DNA of 64,000 bases from Batkoa obscura. Its lineage: Eukaryota > Entomophthoromycota > Entomophthoromycetes > Entomophthorales > Batkoaceae. Of the stretch, positions 11,284 through 22,590 are shown piece by piece. Each line of letters starts with the position of its first letter. The stretch's first letter is position 1. The position numbers were made by a program, and so were the translations under genes. The notes beneath the pieces were generated by a model. The model had not been told where the DNA came from and searched no databases. It worked only from the letters and a program-made list of their open reading frames with translations. The DNA lies in contig JASVEC010000010.1 in the NCBI GenBank assembly GCA_030770535.1, positions 558,001 through 622,000 on the forward strand, written 5' to 3'.

Positions 11284-12357
11284 GCTCTTGCTTAGCTATT
11301 TTTAAAGTTGGCTTTTGCATTTAGTTAAATAAAAATTAATTTATAAATTTAAAATTTGAATGTTTTTAAAAGTTAAAAGTTAGTTGAAGTAGATGAAATA
11401 TAAAGGTAACATTGCTTTATTAATGGTATATTTTCAACAGTTAATAGGGTACATACCTTCAACTCAATTGCTGTACCTAAAGGTTTACTAACTTTATTGT
11501 GGTTATATTTAGATCATCTCAAATAATCTGATTTTTAGGTAAAAAAGCTAATCGTTGGTTATGATAAATTTTTATCATATAAATATTGCTTTTATATTTT
11601 TATTAATAGATTTGCCCAAATTTTCAGATTATTTTGAAGTGAGCTTTTATTATTAGCTTCAATACTATATTTCAGAATATTGTAAACTGAAGCAACAAAA
11701 GTGGATAATTTTCCATGAGGTAGCGACATTTGAGATAGAAATGAAAATCATACAACAAGGAGCATAGATTACCCTAAGTTGAACTAAGCTTTAAAAGAAT
11801 TTATGCTATTCAAAGAACGGCTTGAGAAGGGCTATTTTCCTTTAGTATTTTAGCTGTCTTTATAGAACCTAAAATTCAAAAAAATCAATACAAATTAAAG
11901 GTATTTTTGTTTCTAAAACCAATTAAATTAGTTAGCTTATATGTTCTAAGTATATTCAATGTGTTGCTATATTAGGTAATAGGTGATATTCAAATTTATT
12001 GCTTTCGTTACCAATATTTATTTCGAATTAATTGACTTTTCTAGCTTTTAAAAAAATGCTGAATTTGTAATTAGACAATATGTTAATAAGAGCTATAATT
12101 TAAATATTAGAGTTAGAGGTTGATATTGATTTTTACTATTGTAGTTAAAAGGTAACTCTACATGATCTTTAAAAGATACTCTTTATGCCAGAAATAGTTT
12201 TACTAAATCGTGTAGCTATTACAATCTTATAATTGTTCTATATGGAATAGGAATTTGCAATATAGCAATGGCAACAAATATGTAACCTTTTAATATATGA
12301 ACAACTAAATATGTTATATAATGGTAATTGAATAAAATAAATAGACACAAGGTATAG
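11284..12357. other. Intergenic, no gene seen
   Basis: About 1 kb of AT-rich sequence between two secreted-protein genes. No supported frame, RNA gene or repeat was recognised. Confidence 0.55.
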
Positions 12358-12365
12358 TATAAAAA
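12358..12365 (+). promoter_or_regulatory. TATA box of the CAP gene
   Basis: TATAAAAA lies about 80 bp before the ATG of the CAP-domain gene, at a spacing close to that of the four-cysteine protein genes. Confidence 0.6.
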
Positions 12366-12444
12366 GGAAAGCCAACTTTTATAAGTTTATTATAATTATT
12401 TGTTGACCAAATAACATTACAAACAGTATTTTAACTTTGGCAAA

Positions 12445-12972
12445 ATGCGCTTTCTTAATTTGAGCTTCCTTACTTTATTGTTGACTTCTGCTATTTATGG
12501 ACAATCTAATGGCGAAGACTTTAGTCATGCTGTGCTTCGTATTCTTAATGAAAGAAGAGCAGCTAGAAGCTTACCACCAATTCCATTTTCATCCAAATTA
12601 ACCAAAGTAGCTGAAGTCCATGCTCAAAATCAAGATGCAGCTAAGGTACCATTAACTCATGACTGGCATGGCGAATATGCATGCAGCATGGCTGATAGTG
12701 GAGTCTGCATGTGGGATAAGCCTCGAAGAATAGCTGGATATGAAGACGCTGGATATGAATGTGGTTATGGCGGTGGTACTGATGACCCAAAATCTCTTGT
12801 CGATTCATGGGAAGGATCCCCAATGCATGCCCAAGTCTTATTTAATGAAGGCATGTGGAATCAGCCTTGGGAGGCAGCTGGTGCTGGTAGATCAGGAAAT
12901 TATGGTTTTATGTGGTTTGGAAACCTTAAGGATGATTCTCCCAGTGGTACTCCTGAAGAAATTCACCCTTAG
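12445..12972 (+). CDS. Secreted CAP-domain (SCP/PR-1-like) protein
   Basis: Extracellular protein of the CAP superfamily; fungal members bind sterols or lipids or act at host surfaces, but the function here is not predictable. 175 aa in a single exon. A signal peptide (MRFLNLSFLTLLLTSAIYGQ) precedes a CAP core from about residue 27: NERRAARSLPPIPFSSKLTKVAEVHAQN matches the first CAP helix with His59, and WEGSPMHAQVLF supplies the second conserved His (128). Glu100 in AGYEDAGYE may be the acidic partner. Four cysteines (80, 88, 106 and none after) are fewer or differently placed than in PR-1, so disulfides are unclear. The C-terminus lacks the long Ser/Thr or Pro region of yeast Pry proteins. 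Confidence 0.82.
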   Translation: MRFLNLSFLTLLLTSAIYGQSNGEDFSHAVLRILNERRAARSLPPIPFSSKLTKVAEVHAQNQDAAKVPLTHDWHGEYACSMADSGVCMWDKPRRIAGYEDAGYECGYGGGTDDPKSLVDSWEGSPMHAQVLFNEGMWNQPWEAAGAGRSGNYGFMWFGNLKDDSPSGTPEEIHP

Positions 12973-13896
12973 CTCCTTTAAATTATTTAGATTAAAGCAA
13001 AACTAACTTGGTATTAACATTCCATTTTTAAATTCTTATTTTTTTATAAAGAAGCTTTGTGTAAACGAAGATGTATTTTTTTGCTTAGGGATTTTACTAA
13101 CAACTTTTCCGCTCAAGTAGCGCTTAAAAATCGAAAAAGTAATGAAACCAAAAAAACGCCTCCATATATTTAAACCAAAAGTAAATATTTATTATAAAGT
13201 TTGTGAAGGGACTATAGACTCTGACTTCCCTTTATAAACCTTCAGGTATTTTAAATTCAACTTATTTAGTTACTTTTATTTATAAAATTTTGTATAAAGT
13301 TAAACCAGGTAATTTAATTTTTAAATATCCAGTGATAGTTGTAGTAAATTTATGTTTATCAAGTATGGATACAAGGATCATTGGGAAACTTTGCTACTTT
13401 GAAATAAATAGCTCGATTTTTAATTTAAAATATTTGAGGATTCATTTATGACTAAAGGGTATACTATATATATTGTTATGCATTATCTTCTAAAATGGAA
13501 TATCTTAAGAAAGCACTACATAGTCCTCTCAAATGATTTTATGACTTTATACAATGATAAGCCTTTTGTTTAAAAGTTTATTTTCTAAACGTTAGTATCT
13601 CTTGTACCTATATAAGCAATACCATAATTTCTTAAATTTACGATATAGTTCCATTTTATAATTGCATGTTAGAGGAATACTAAAGCCTCATGAAACCCAT
13701 ATATTCTATTAATTTTTAAAGGCTGTTAAGAATAGATCAAAACCACTAATTACTTAAAACTATATTAAGTAAATTACAGTGATCACAAAGTGCTCTTTAA
13801 TGAAAAATATCATAAACAAACTCGATTGTAGTTATTTTTTTATTTTTTTATTTTTTTATTTATTTAAAAGTGGTTAATATATTTTGAATTTCACTT
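12973..13896. other. Intergenic with one MITE
   Basis: 3' flank of the CAP gene, one MITE copy (13069-13172), and a T-rich ATTTTTTT tandem run at about 13836-13866 next to the receptor gene stop. No gene is seen. Confidence 0.55.
13069..13172 (+). repeat. MITE copy, forward
   Basis: Near full-length copy with the centre CCGCTCAAGTAGCGCTTAAA and the right block GAAAAAGTAATGAAACC. It ends in GCCTCCATA and sits about 100 bp past the CAP stop codon. Confidence 0.85.
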
Positions 13897-14934
13897 TTAT
13901 CGAGGAATCATATATTTGATTGTTCTATTCAGATACTGTTGAGCATGTGTATTAGTAAATAAAACAAAAAGAGCGGAAACAATCCCAGAGCAACATAATA
14001 AAGAGTTTGAAACAACAGCACCCAACGGAGTAGGGCTAATATCGTAGGCTAAGTTAAGAATAGCAAATATAACGTCTGGTAGTAGACATATAATATAGCT
14101 TAATGTAAAGACAATTAGTTTAATTGTAGTAAATGTACGTTGTACTTTGTACTGTTTATCAGTATCACTAAACCGATTCAGTATTAATTTTTGATTTTGG
14201 GTAGAGTCGTCATTTAATTTAGTATGTTCACCTGGAAACTCATTCAATTTAAATACTGACGATGCGGGAATATTGATGGTAGTAGTAGGTTTAACTGCTT
14301 CACGATAAACATAAGTAACTTTGAAGTAACAAAATACAATAGTTATTAAAGACAGCATACTACGTATTACATAAGTAAAATAGAAAAATAAATAATATGG
14401 TCGATTATCAAGCCCTACCCCAGTTTCATTAATTACTGTTAAACAAAACATATTTGTGCGAGACCAGCGATAAGTATGATAGTGATAATTTCCTAAGGAA
14501 ATACTAGATGCCAATAAAATAGAGATCCCAGATATAAAGTACCAAATCCAGTCTTTAAATTCCTTTTGATGACACACCTTCAAATACCTCATTATACTTA
14601 GAACAGCTACTAGCTCAATCGATGCTCCAATTAAAGTCATAGACAAGGTTAAATCAATAGGGCACCAAACATCATTTCTCAGCTCTAAAGGGTCATAATC
14701 GATAATAATAAAACTGGCTTCAGATAAAATTATACGCAATATATTCCAAAGATAAAATACAATATCAGTGACTGAAATAATAAATATCATAGTTAAATCA
14801 CTGTTAACAAGCTTAAGTCCTAAACTTACAACAATCCCCACTGTTAGATTTAATATTAATCCTATCAAAGATAGGACCATCATACTTATTTGACCACCAG
14901 TTAACATTTTAATTATTGAAAATAGATTAAACAA
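13897..14934 (-). CDS. Class A (rhodopsin-like) 7TM receptor
   Basis: 345 aa, single exon, with seven hydrophobic segments, predicted plasma membrane receptor coupling to heterotrimeric G proteins. Class A landmarks: Asn in TM1 (GLILNLTVG), Asp in TM2 (ISVTDIVFY), Cys before TM3 (DVWCPIDL) paired with Cys in loop 2 (NMFCLTVI), a degenerate E/DRY at the end of TM3 (SIMRYLKVCH), and a Pro-containing TM6 (LSYIICLLPD). The NPxxY motif of TM7 is absent (SALFVLFTN). Loop 3 (about residues 210-260) is polar. Such receptors are rare in Dikarya but expanded in some early-diverging fungi, including Conidiobolus as I recall. The ligand cannot be inferred; the degenerate DRY and missing NPxxY leave open a divergent fungal subclass. 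Confidence 0.8.
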   Translation of the reverse strand: MFNLFSIIKMLTGGQISMMVLSLIGLILNLTVGIVVSLGLKLVNSDLTMIFIISVTDIVFYLWNILRIILSEASFIIIDYDPLELRNDVWCPIDLTLSMTLIGASIELVAVLSIMRYLKVCHQKEFKDWIWYFISGISILLASSISLGNYHYHTYRWSRTNMFCLTVINETGVGLDNRPYYLFFYFTYVIRSMLSLITIVFCYFKVTYVYREAVKPTTTINIPASSVFKLNEFPGEHTKLNDDSTQNQKLILNRFSDTDKQYKVQRTFTTIKLIVFTLSYIICLLPDVIFAILNLAYDISPTPLGAVVSNSLLCCSGIVSALFVLFTNTHAQQYLNRTIKYMIPR

Positions 14935-17697
14935 TTTTGAAGTGATTTAGGGTTTTTATATTACTTCAAACTATTGAGTTGTCAGCTGATTAACCAAGAT
15001 ATATTTAAAAAATTAAAAAGCATATTAAAAATATATAGTTTTAAGAGTATTCCTACCATTCTTTATTTCCAAAAATGTTTTACGCTTCCTTTAATTTTGT
15101 ATACTAAACTAGATGGCATGGAATAATACAATTTTCATGTTAATATATATATTATTATATTTTTTGGTATGTATTCAATAGTGATATTATGCCTAAACTT
15201 TCCTTAGCATTGTTTTTTTGGAATAAAAATAAATTAAAATCAAGAACAGTAACATACTGACAAAAAAAATTAAAATTCATCAGAAGAATGTTTTCTATAT
15301 TATTCATATTAATAATTATATAACAATTATTCCTTAGATTTAAAGCAAGTCTAAAGCTAAATTTCATATGTAGCCTTAAAATTAATTAATAGAATGCTAT
15401 GATCAGCTGTAAAATATATTAAATGATATTATTTCTATGGTTTGTGATTATTTCTTTCTTTTGTATTTAATATTAGAATAAAACTTAATATATACTTTTG
15501 AAATTACAAAATATTGCTATTTAAGAGGTGCCCTTTTAATTTGTTAAAAACTCTGCTATAGCCATTGTTCTTTTAATATATTAATTGGAATCAAAATTAA
15601 GTCACTTGTCAAATAACTTTATACTTTGGTTATATTTACGAAACTATAGTTAAAGGGATAAAAAATAGAAAGCATTTTATAAACAAAGAAATACAATGAC
15701 ATATAAAAGTAAAGATATATTTAACTTTTGTTATATATTACTTGAACTTACTTTGTAGTTTATTATTAATATTATTAAACTTATATTGTAAACTTTTAGA
15801 CATTTATAAGATCCCTTTTTGTTAGATAACAATCCTTTAGAAGAAATTTTCTTAGGCCTTTTCTAATTGGTTATATAGCCTTTTTTAAATTTTAAAATTT
15901 TCAATGACAGCCAATTAGAATCTGTTTACTTTTTGAAAAGTATATAAACTAAAATCACCTTATTAATATTATCTTTAACAATGTCTAGGAGCTCAGAGTC
16001 GCAATTATTTTATTTAATAAATTTGGTTGCGCTAGAGTATCCTAAGATCAATGTATAAAGACTACATTTTGTCTTTGTGACTCATTTTCTCTTGCTATAT
16101 TTGATATCTATATTACTTATACTTGAATCTGACTACTACATTCTTTGTATTATTAATAAAAATCAATTTTAATGTAACCATCATTTATAACGTTACCTTT
16201 TCGTTTGTTATTAGTAGTTCGCCAATATAATTTTTGTTAATTATAATGTTTTTTAGCAACATTTAATCGATCTATATTAAAGCCCATTGAAAATAGATTA
16301 AAAGTAATATGTATTTGGTTGTTTTGATAATACTTTCATTATTAACACTATTATAGTACAAATACTTCAATGGCAGTTTGTTATATAACTGATAGCTGCT
16401 TTTACTATTTATTAAAGTTGTTTCATTTTCATTATCTTTTATTATTTTAATGATATTTAGCATATTTCTATCTCCTTTATTGTTATTAAAGCTGTATTCC
16501 ACTGTTAAGTTTGCTCAATATTACCGTTTTTGATGGTTTTAATGATATTGTACTTAGTTGACTTACAAAATCATATCTAGTAAATTTTTTATTTATCTAC
16601 TAATTTCCTATTTTAATAATGTATTAAAAACTAATTGGAAAAAGTGATTAAGGAATTATAAAACCTTTAACTCCTTTTTTAATATTTTAATATAATATCA
16701 TCTATAACTAATTGTTTCTTTATAATAAATATGATCTAAGTTACCAAATCCAGACTTTAGTGTATTATCACTTAAATTTTGTCCTTTTAACGTATTGATG
16801 TATTAATATAAATCAAAATAGCTTTTAAAAGTTTTCATAAAGTAGCGCAGTATTACTTGGTTTCAAAAGAGTAATGAAAATGCTTAATATGACTTAGCTT
16901 ATTATATTTCTAAATACTAGTGCTTTTTTCTGATAATGTTGGACCCTAATGGGCAAGGGTTTTATTTAGTATAGATTGATGGAAAGGAAAAAGCTGAGAG
17001 GCCATTTAGCAAAAGCGGCTTAACTTCTAGAATTATAACCAAATCAAGAAGAAGCTAAGTAGATAGCTACAGCCCATACTATGCGGCAGTTTACAAAAAT
17101 ATTAGGTACTAACATAAAAAATTACACTTAAAAATAAGTTTACAATTAGACCAGATAACATGGGGATGTTTTTTTGGCTTCATTATTTTTTCCATTTTTT
17201 AAGTACTGTTTGAAAGGAAAGATTATTAGTAAAATTTTTAAACAAAAAAATACAGCCCCATATAGTTGAAATACTAAGAACAACAATAATCATTGAGGCT
17301 AAAAATGGTCCCTTCAAAACTATAGCCTAAATTTTTCATACTATCTCGCTTCTAATTATTTTCTATATTAACATCATTATAAAAAATCGGTCTCTGAAAT
17401 AATACGATGATTGATTTCAAAACAAATTTATTATTAATTTATAATATATTCGATATGTTATTAATTTCAAACCAGGACTTGGAAATAAAATTAAATTAAT
17501 AATTCAAACTGATAGAATTTACGCCAATCCTTGTAGAGTTGACATCATCATTTTTTTTCTTAGTAATTGGAGCTTAAAGTTGGAGCTTTGTGATTTTTAA
17601 TGAGCAAAAAGCAGCTAATAAAATTACGATATAATAAACTAAGCCAATGAAAGAAGAAGATACAACCCATCTTCAAATTAACACTATAAGTAAAAAC
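14935..17697. other. Long gene-free AT-rich stretch
   Basis: About 2.8 kb. The open frames at 15155-15367 and 16272-16502 have A/T-driven composition (Asn, Lys, Ile, Tyr) and no recognisable feature, so they are not called. One MITE lies at 17159-17263. Confidence 0.55.
17159..17263 (-). repeat. MITE copy, reverse
   Basis: Full-length copy reading TGGGGATGTTTTTTTGGCTT at the left and ending TACAGCCCCATA at the right. It keeps the two inverted termini. It lies about 440 bp upstream of the thioredoxin TATA box. Confidence 0.88.
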
Positions 17698-17705
17698 TAT
17701 AAAAG
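17698..17705 (+). promoter_or_regulatory. TATA box of the thioredoxin gene
   Basis: TATAAAAG lies 58 bp before the ATG. The same box with similar surroundings recurs before the partial duplicate at 18852-18859. Confidence 0.6.
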
Positions 17706-17755
17706 AGAGTGAAAAAAGAAAGAAGCTTAAACGTTTTTAAATAAAAATATTAAAT

Positions 17756-18217
17756 ATGGTTAAGGAAGTTAAAACTTTTGACGAATTCAAAACTATCATC
17801 GAAGGCGATAAATTAGTAAGTTTACTTTGCACCCTTTGTTTGGCTATTTATTTATTACTTAGGTCGTTGTTGATTTCCATGCCCAATGGTGTGGGTAAGC
17901 TTTCATTTAATTATTTATTAACTATTATTCATGATTTAATAAGACCTTGCAAAGTAATTGCTCCACAATTCCAAACTCTTTCTGAAGAACAAACTGATGT
18001 TGAATTTATCAAAATTGATGTCGATGCTGTACCAGTAAGTTTCTGATTGCTTCAAAATTAAATTAAATTAAACCTTTTATTTCAGGAAGCCGCTCAATTT
18101 GCTGGAGTAACTGCTATGCCAACCTTTAAGCTCTACAAGAGTGGTGAAAAAGTTAGTGAAGTAGTTGGTGCCAATATTAACTTAGTTAAGAAGAAGATTG
18201 GTGATGCTAAAGCTTAA
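17756..18217 (+). CDS. Thioredoxin (4 exons)
   Basis: Small cytosolic dithiol oxidoreductase that reduces protein disulfides. It feeds peroxiredoxin, methionine sulfoxide reductase and ribonucleotide reductase. Exons 17756-17815, 17863-17894, 17944-18034 and 18086-18217 join in phase to 104 aa, the usual length for this family. The active site WCGPCK (Cys30, Cys33) is split by the second intron between the two codon bases of Gly31 and the rest. DFHAQW, KIDVDAVP and the cis-proline loop TAMPTFKLYKSGEK are all present. No transit peptide is visible. Introns are 47, 49 and 51 bp. A broken duplicate of promoter plus exon 1 lies about 0.7 kb downstream. Confidence 0.95.
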
Positions 18218-18851
18218 TAGTTTAGATTAAATTATTTGATTTTGCTATTATTTGTCATTGTTTTATATCTTAACTTATATTCATATTACGATTTAAACCT
18301 AATTATATTATCATTTATCATTTTGATTAGTTTACTATATAATAGCAATTTACTAGGCAATTTATACATATTTTATATTCATGAAGTAGCTCTTAACGTA
18401 CTTATTTAAAAGTATTGATTTAAAATAGTTATAAATAATACATTGATTAAAATAGTTTGATAGCTTTTGCGTCATAAAATAGTACAAGGATTAATAAAAT
18501 TAAAACGATGAAATATTAAATAAACCTATTAAAGTTTTGTATGTTATATTGTAATAATTGATATAAAGATTATTGATAATAAGCTACGGTTTTAGCATGA
18601 TAAGATCGAGTATAGAAAATTAAAGTATAAAACAACTAACCGCAATGTAATATTTTTAATAGTTTAAGAAAGAGCAAAAAGTTATATCAAATATTGATTC
18701 ATATGATCTCTCTTTCTATGTAACTGAATTTGATAAACAAGTTTTGAAGCATTTTTGAAATAAAAGGTAATGAAGGTAAAGTTACAAAAGTATCAAATGA
18801 ATAAAGAAATAAACAATCCTTATCTTCAAATGAGCATTGCAGGTATCAAAC

Positions 18852-18929
18852 TATAAAAGAAACCAAGAACTAAAAATATTAAACATGGTCAAAGAAATCA
18901 AAGGTTTAGATGAGCTCAGAGCTATATGA
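18852..18929 (+). pseudogene. Promoter and exon 1 relic of a second thioredoxin
   Basis: From TATAAAAG at 18852, through the leader, to ATG at 18885 and a 14-codon frame (MVKEIKGLDELRAI, then TGA), the sequence parallels the thioredoxin at 17698-17815 (MVKEVKTFDEFKTI). The leader phrase AAAAATATTAAA precedes both ATGs. Nothing resembling exons 2-4 follows; the downstream DNA becomes AT-rich and transposon-like. It is a truncated tandem duplicate and probably encodes nothing functional. Confidence 0.75.
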
Positions 18930-19139
18930 TTGTTCAAAAACTTTTGTAATAACTTGATAATATTTAACTACCTAACATAACTTTGTAAAATTTAATGAGA
19001 TGATATCACTGGTATTAAACTACCAGATCATTAAACTTTAGAAAGTTTTGTATTTAATGAATATTTGGTTTTTGAAGTCACAGTGTTCAAAAGTCTTGAA
19101 AAAGCAGATCTATTTTTAATAAATATGTAATAAAACATA

Positions 19140-19305
19140 TAATTAGAATTAATTTTTTGGAAAAAATAAAACAACTGAAATAAATTAAATATGATTTTTA
19201 TTTAAAATTGGCTTTTTAAATTTAACTAATCATACATTAAACTTACAAATTAAAAACGGATTATTTTTAAATTAAAGCTAAATTAGATGTTTCCATATAG
19301 TTTTA
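19140..19305. mobile_element. Possible relic of the right end of the 23.8 kb transposon family
   Basis: A run with GAAATAAATTAAATATG, TTGGCTTTTTAAATTTAAC and AAACTTACAAATTAAAAA follows the order of the right 150 bp of the element at 23797-26253. It breaks off at GATGTTTCCATAT. It lies right after the truncated thioredoxin duplicate. The match is by eye and weak. Confidence 0.35.
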
Positions 19306-19527
19306 AATAATAGTAAATATTGTATGAATTATTGATTTTATAAAGCTTAATAGAAAGTTAACAGCTTATCGTTTTTGAAAGTAAAAAATACTTATTTAGT
19401 TTTCTATTTTATTCTGAGATCTTTGGCTTATAGATATTAACTTTATCTACAATTCCTTATGACTTGATAGCAACTTAAACAAAAATATTTGAAACATTTT
19501 TATAAAATAAAATATTGAAAATCGTAA

Positions 19528-19598
19528 GCGTACATAGTATAGAGGTAGAATACTTCTCTTCCAAAGAAGTGGCCTGGGTTCGATTCCCAGTGTACGCA
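19528..19598 (+). tRNA. tRNA-Gly (anticodon TCC)
   Basis: 71 nt cloverleaf. The acceptor stem GCGTACA/TGTACGC is perfect. The anticodon stem CTTCT/AGAAG frames the loop CTTCCAA, with anticodon TCC reading GGA. The T arm is CTGGG-TTCGATT-CCCAG, and the discriminator is A. A box (TAGTATAGAGG) and B box (GGTTCGATTCC) are present. No intron. Confidence 0.95.
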
Positions 19599-21114
19599 TG
19601 TCACCTACCTATACAATGGGTTTAACTTTTTACAGCCTTTTTTTAATCGAAAAACAGTAATCAATCAGCAATGAAAATTACAATACTTTTTAAATTGATT
19701 AAAGATAAGTAGTCTTTTTAATATAATAAAATTTGTAAACACTTGTAATCATAGAAAAAACAATTATAAAAATAACTTACTAAAAAAAAGTAATTAGTTT
19801 AAATAAGTTAATAAATTTATTTTTAAACTTTATTTAAATTAATCATTAAGCAAGCTGTTTTATGTAAATATTAGAATTATTTTTAATTATTGTGCTTTTA
19901 TATTTTAAAAGTATGAGGATGTATTTTTGTGTTTAAGAATTTTACTAACAAATTTTCCACTCAAATAGTGCTTAAAAAACGGAAAAATAATGAAATCAAA
20001 AAAAACAGCCCCATATATTGAATTATTTTTGATATGACTTGGTTAAGTTCACCTTCAACCTTAAGTTTTTGCTTTTAAATTTTTGTTACGAGTAATATGT
20101 AGTGATTTTTAAAAAAGCACTTTTTGAATAAACTATTAAGCTTGTATATTTTTTTTAAATATATGAATTTTTATTCTTATTTTTATTTTCAAATTTTAAT
20201 TTATCAACCCAACGTCATTTTTTTTATTTTTTATTTTTCAAGTTTTAATATAATATCATTGTAAGTAAGAAAGAAAAGCTTGAAAGTTTTCTACAATAAA
20301 GACTGTGTTTGGTTTCAATATACATAAAAGTTCCATAAGTTTTTAAGATGTCTTAAAGAATTATAAAGTTTTTCTTGAAACTTTCGATTTGACTTATACA
20401 TTGAAAATTATCTAGAAAAATAAAAGATAATCAATGAGTATTTTTTATTTCATTTTGAAACCAACATGTAAACTACAAAAAGGTATAATAAAAAAATGAG
20501 CCTTTATTTAAGTTAAAATATTGTTTTAGCTAACCTAAATGGTAGACGGCTTTGCTTTATAATATATGTTTCCGTTCCAGCTTTTAGTTAATATACGACT
20601 GTTAAAATTAAAGAGTATTTTAATTTATTAGTATATAATAGAGATAGGAGATCTTTCTAAATTTGGCTAATTATAAAAAATATTTGACAATGCTCAAAAA
20701 TGCAAGGGTTTAAATCAAAAGATTTATTAATCTTTTGTTTGTAATAAATGTTTGTAGATAAATTTCAACAGATTTTAGTATATTTATTTTTATAGTAATT
20801 ACTTGTTCTTTTATAAAAGTAGTTTTATCAAAAATAAATGTATTGTTGATAGTCAAAATAATATTTATTAGATAATTTAACTAAATAAGGCTAATAAAAA
20901 ATGGTACTAAATTTTAAACTAAAGGCCAGCTTGCTCTTTTTAAAGATTAATTCATAGCCAACGAAAAAGATAAAAAGCCTAAAAAATATCAGTTAATCTA
21001 GAGCATGATGATTAAATACCCAATTTTCTATAGTTTTTTAATTTTGAGTTAAGCTAGCTCGAAAACTAACTGTCATATCAACATTAATAACATTACTGTA
21101 CCTAAATATTATAG
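19599..21114. other. Gene-free spacer with one MITE
   Basis: AT-rich sequence between tRNA-Gly and the first four-cysteine gene. One MITE copy lies at 19912-20018. No other feature is supported. Confidence 0.5.
19912..20018 (+). repeat. MITE copy, forward
   Basis: Full-length copy with the TTTAAGAATTTTACTAAC block, the centre CTCAAATAGTGCTTAAAA and the end ACAGCCCCATAT. Confidence 0.9.
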
Positions 21115-21122
21115 TATATAAA
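21115..21122 (+). promoter_or_regulatory. TATA box of four-cysteine gene copy 1
   Basis: TATATAAA lies about 83-90 bp before the ATG at 21205. Copy 3 has the same box at the same distance (29211-29218), although surrounding bases differ. Confidence 0.6.
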
Positions 21123-21204
21123 GCGTTATTGTGTCTTCAAATTATTTAAAAAACAACCAAAAATATTATTATTAACCCATTAAACTCATAAATTATAACT
21201 CATA

Positions 21205-21681
21205 ATGCGTTTCTTTTTATTGTACTCTACTTTCTCTATCGCAGCTTTAAATGCTGTCAGTATTACTCCAATTAGAGCTATCCTTGGTGATGAAGATGCT
21301 TTGTTAACTCTTTGTGTTGGTAATTTAGCTGCTGCTAAAGTACCAGGTAGCCATAATATTGCTGATTTGAAAGTTGATTTAAAGGGGAATAAGAAGGTAC
21401 ATTGTGGACCTAACAATATCCCAGCATCCAAATCATTATTAGACTTGTTATTATTAGGTGAAGACTCTTGCTCTCATCTTAAGTTACTTAATACCGTCAC
21501 TTCTCAGTATGGTGAAGGTATTGGTGGGATTGACATCGTATTAAATACTATTCAACCACACTGTAAAAACCATACTCCTAAACCAAACGGTGAGACAAAA
21601 ACTGATCCTATTCCCCCAGTTACCCCAAAACCAGTTGATCCAAAGCCACCTAAGGATGATGGTAGAAGAAACTACGATTAA
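21205..21681 (+). CDS. Four-cysteine secreted protein, copy 1
   Basis: 158 aa, single exon, function unknown. Residues 1-18 or so form a hydrophobic signal peptide (MRFFLLYSTFSIAALNAVS). The mature domain (about 26-122) has four cysteines at 37, 67, 89 and 120, a CVGNLAAAKVPGSH block and a leucine run (SLLDLLLLGEDSC), suggesting a compact helical secreted fold with two disulfides. A Pro/Lys-rich linker (about 124-150) ends in a short tail GRRNYD. Copies 2 (26267) and 3 (29302) share the four cysteines. Nucleotides from about 21204 to 21661 match copy 3 exactly by eye, and identity stops at the coding borders. The family could be a lineage-specific secreted or effector-like group; that role is inference. 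Confidence 0.88.
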   Translation: MRFFLLYSTFSIAALNAVSITPIRAILGDEDALLTLCVGNLAAAKVPGSHNIADLKVDLKGNKKVHCGPNNIPASKSLLDLLLLGEDSCSHLKLLNTVTSQYGEGIGGIDIVLNTIQPHCKNHTPKPNGETKTDPIPPVTPKPVDPKPPKDDGRRNYD

Positions 21682-21933
21682 GGTTAACAAGTACTAATAT
21701 TAATAAAAATAGCATATTTCATTACAAATATAGATAAAATTATTAGACTTCTTTTGTTTTTTTACAACTTAAATATTACATTTTTATCTTAGTCATAACT
21801 ATCTTTTTAAACTAATTTTTAACTCTTAAAATTAAAATTGGAGTATTCTAATAGTATTATTTTTCAAGAAGTCAAGACCAGGTACTGTATTGCCACTTTA
21901 TGTAGAAAAAGTAAGAACCTTGACAAGGATTTC

Positions 21934-22191
21934 AAGGTTGGGAGAAGGTGGAGAATGAAAGATTTTTGAACCTGGTAAAAACCAAACTTATTGAAAATAG
22001 TATGGTGGAGATGCGCCAGTTCATGTAAATTTGGTAGCAATATTATTCAAGGAATTTGTTTAGCTATCAAAATAAAGGATGCTTAAATTTTAACAACTCA
22101 ATAGTTTGCTACAATTCTTGACATTTTCAAACATTTGTAAACAGTCTTTAGCGTCTTTATTCTATATACTTCAAACTTCTCCCAACCCCTT
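21934..22191. other. Interval closed by inverted repeat GGTTGGGAGAAG
   Basis: GGTTGGGAGAAG at about 21934-21946 and its complement CTTCTCCCAACC at about 22178-22189 could close a hairpin around 240 bp of less A/T-rich sequence. I tested the common spliceosomal, SRP, RNase P and U3 signatures from memory and matched none. It may be an unrecognised structured RNA, or chance. Confidence 0.25.
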
Positions 22192-22482
22192 GGGGGTTAC
22201 TAGTTTTCGAAGAAAACGCTGCTACAGTTAACCTAAAGCGAATTTATTAAAAAGGTTCTACAAAAACATAGATAGGCAGAAAGTAAATCCTTAGAAGGAA
22301 TGAATAAGTAATTTTCAATCAGTCGTTAGTTAATGATACCTATATTTAACCTTAATATATATTTATGAATTAGAAATAACATTATTCTAAAAATAAATTT
22401 CGACTTGTTTTGAAACTGCAAAGATAAGTTAGATTTTTTTCAGTAAACTTATTGTGTAAACAAGACTGTAGGTTTGATTCAA

Positions 22483-22590
22483 CATATGGAGCTGTTTTTT
22501 TTTGGCTTCATCACTTTTTCCATTTCTTAAGCGCTATTTAAGCAAAAAGATTATTAGTAAAATTATTAAGCAAAAAAACACATTATATAA
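22483..22590 (-). repeat. MITE copy, reverse
   Basis: Reads TGGAGCTGTTTTTTTTTGGC, then TTAAGCGCTATTTAAGC, and ends in a decayed ACACATTATA terminus. Confidence 0.8.

Noticed and set aside
15155-16502. Two short minus-strand frames (70 and 76 codons)
   Set aside because: Composition dominated by Asn, Lys, Ile and Tyr as expected from random AT-rich DNA; no start context or homology pattern.
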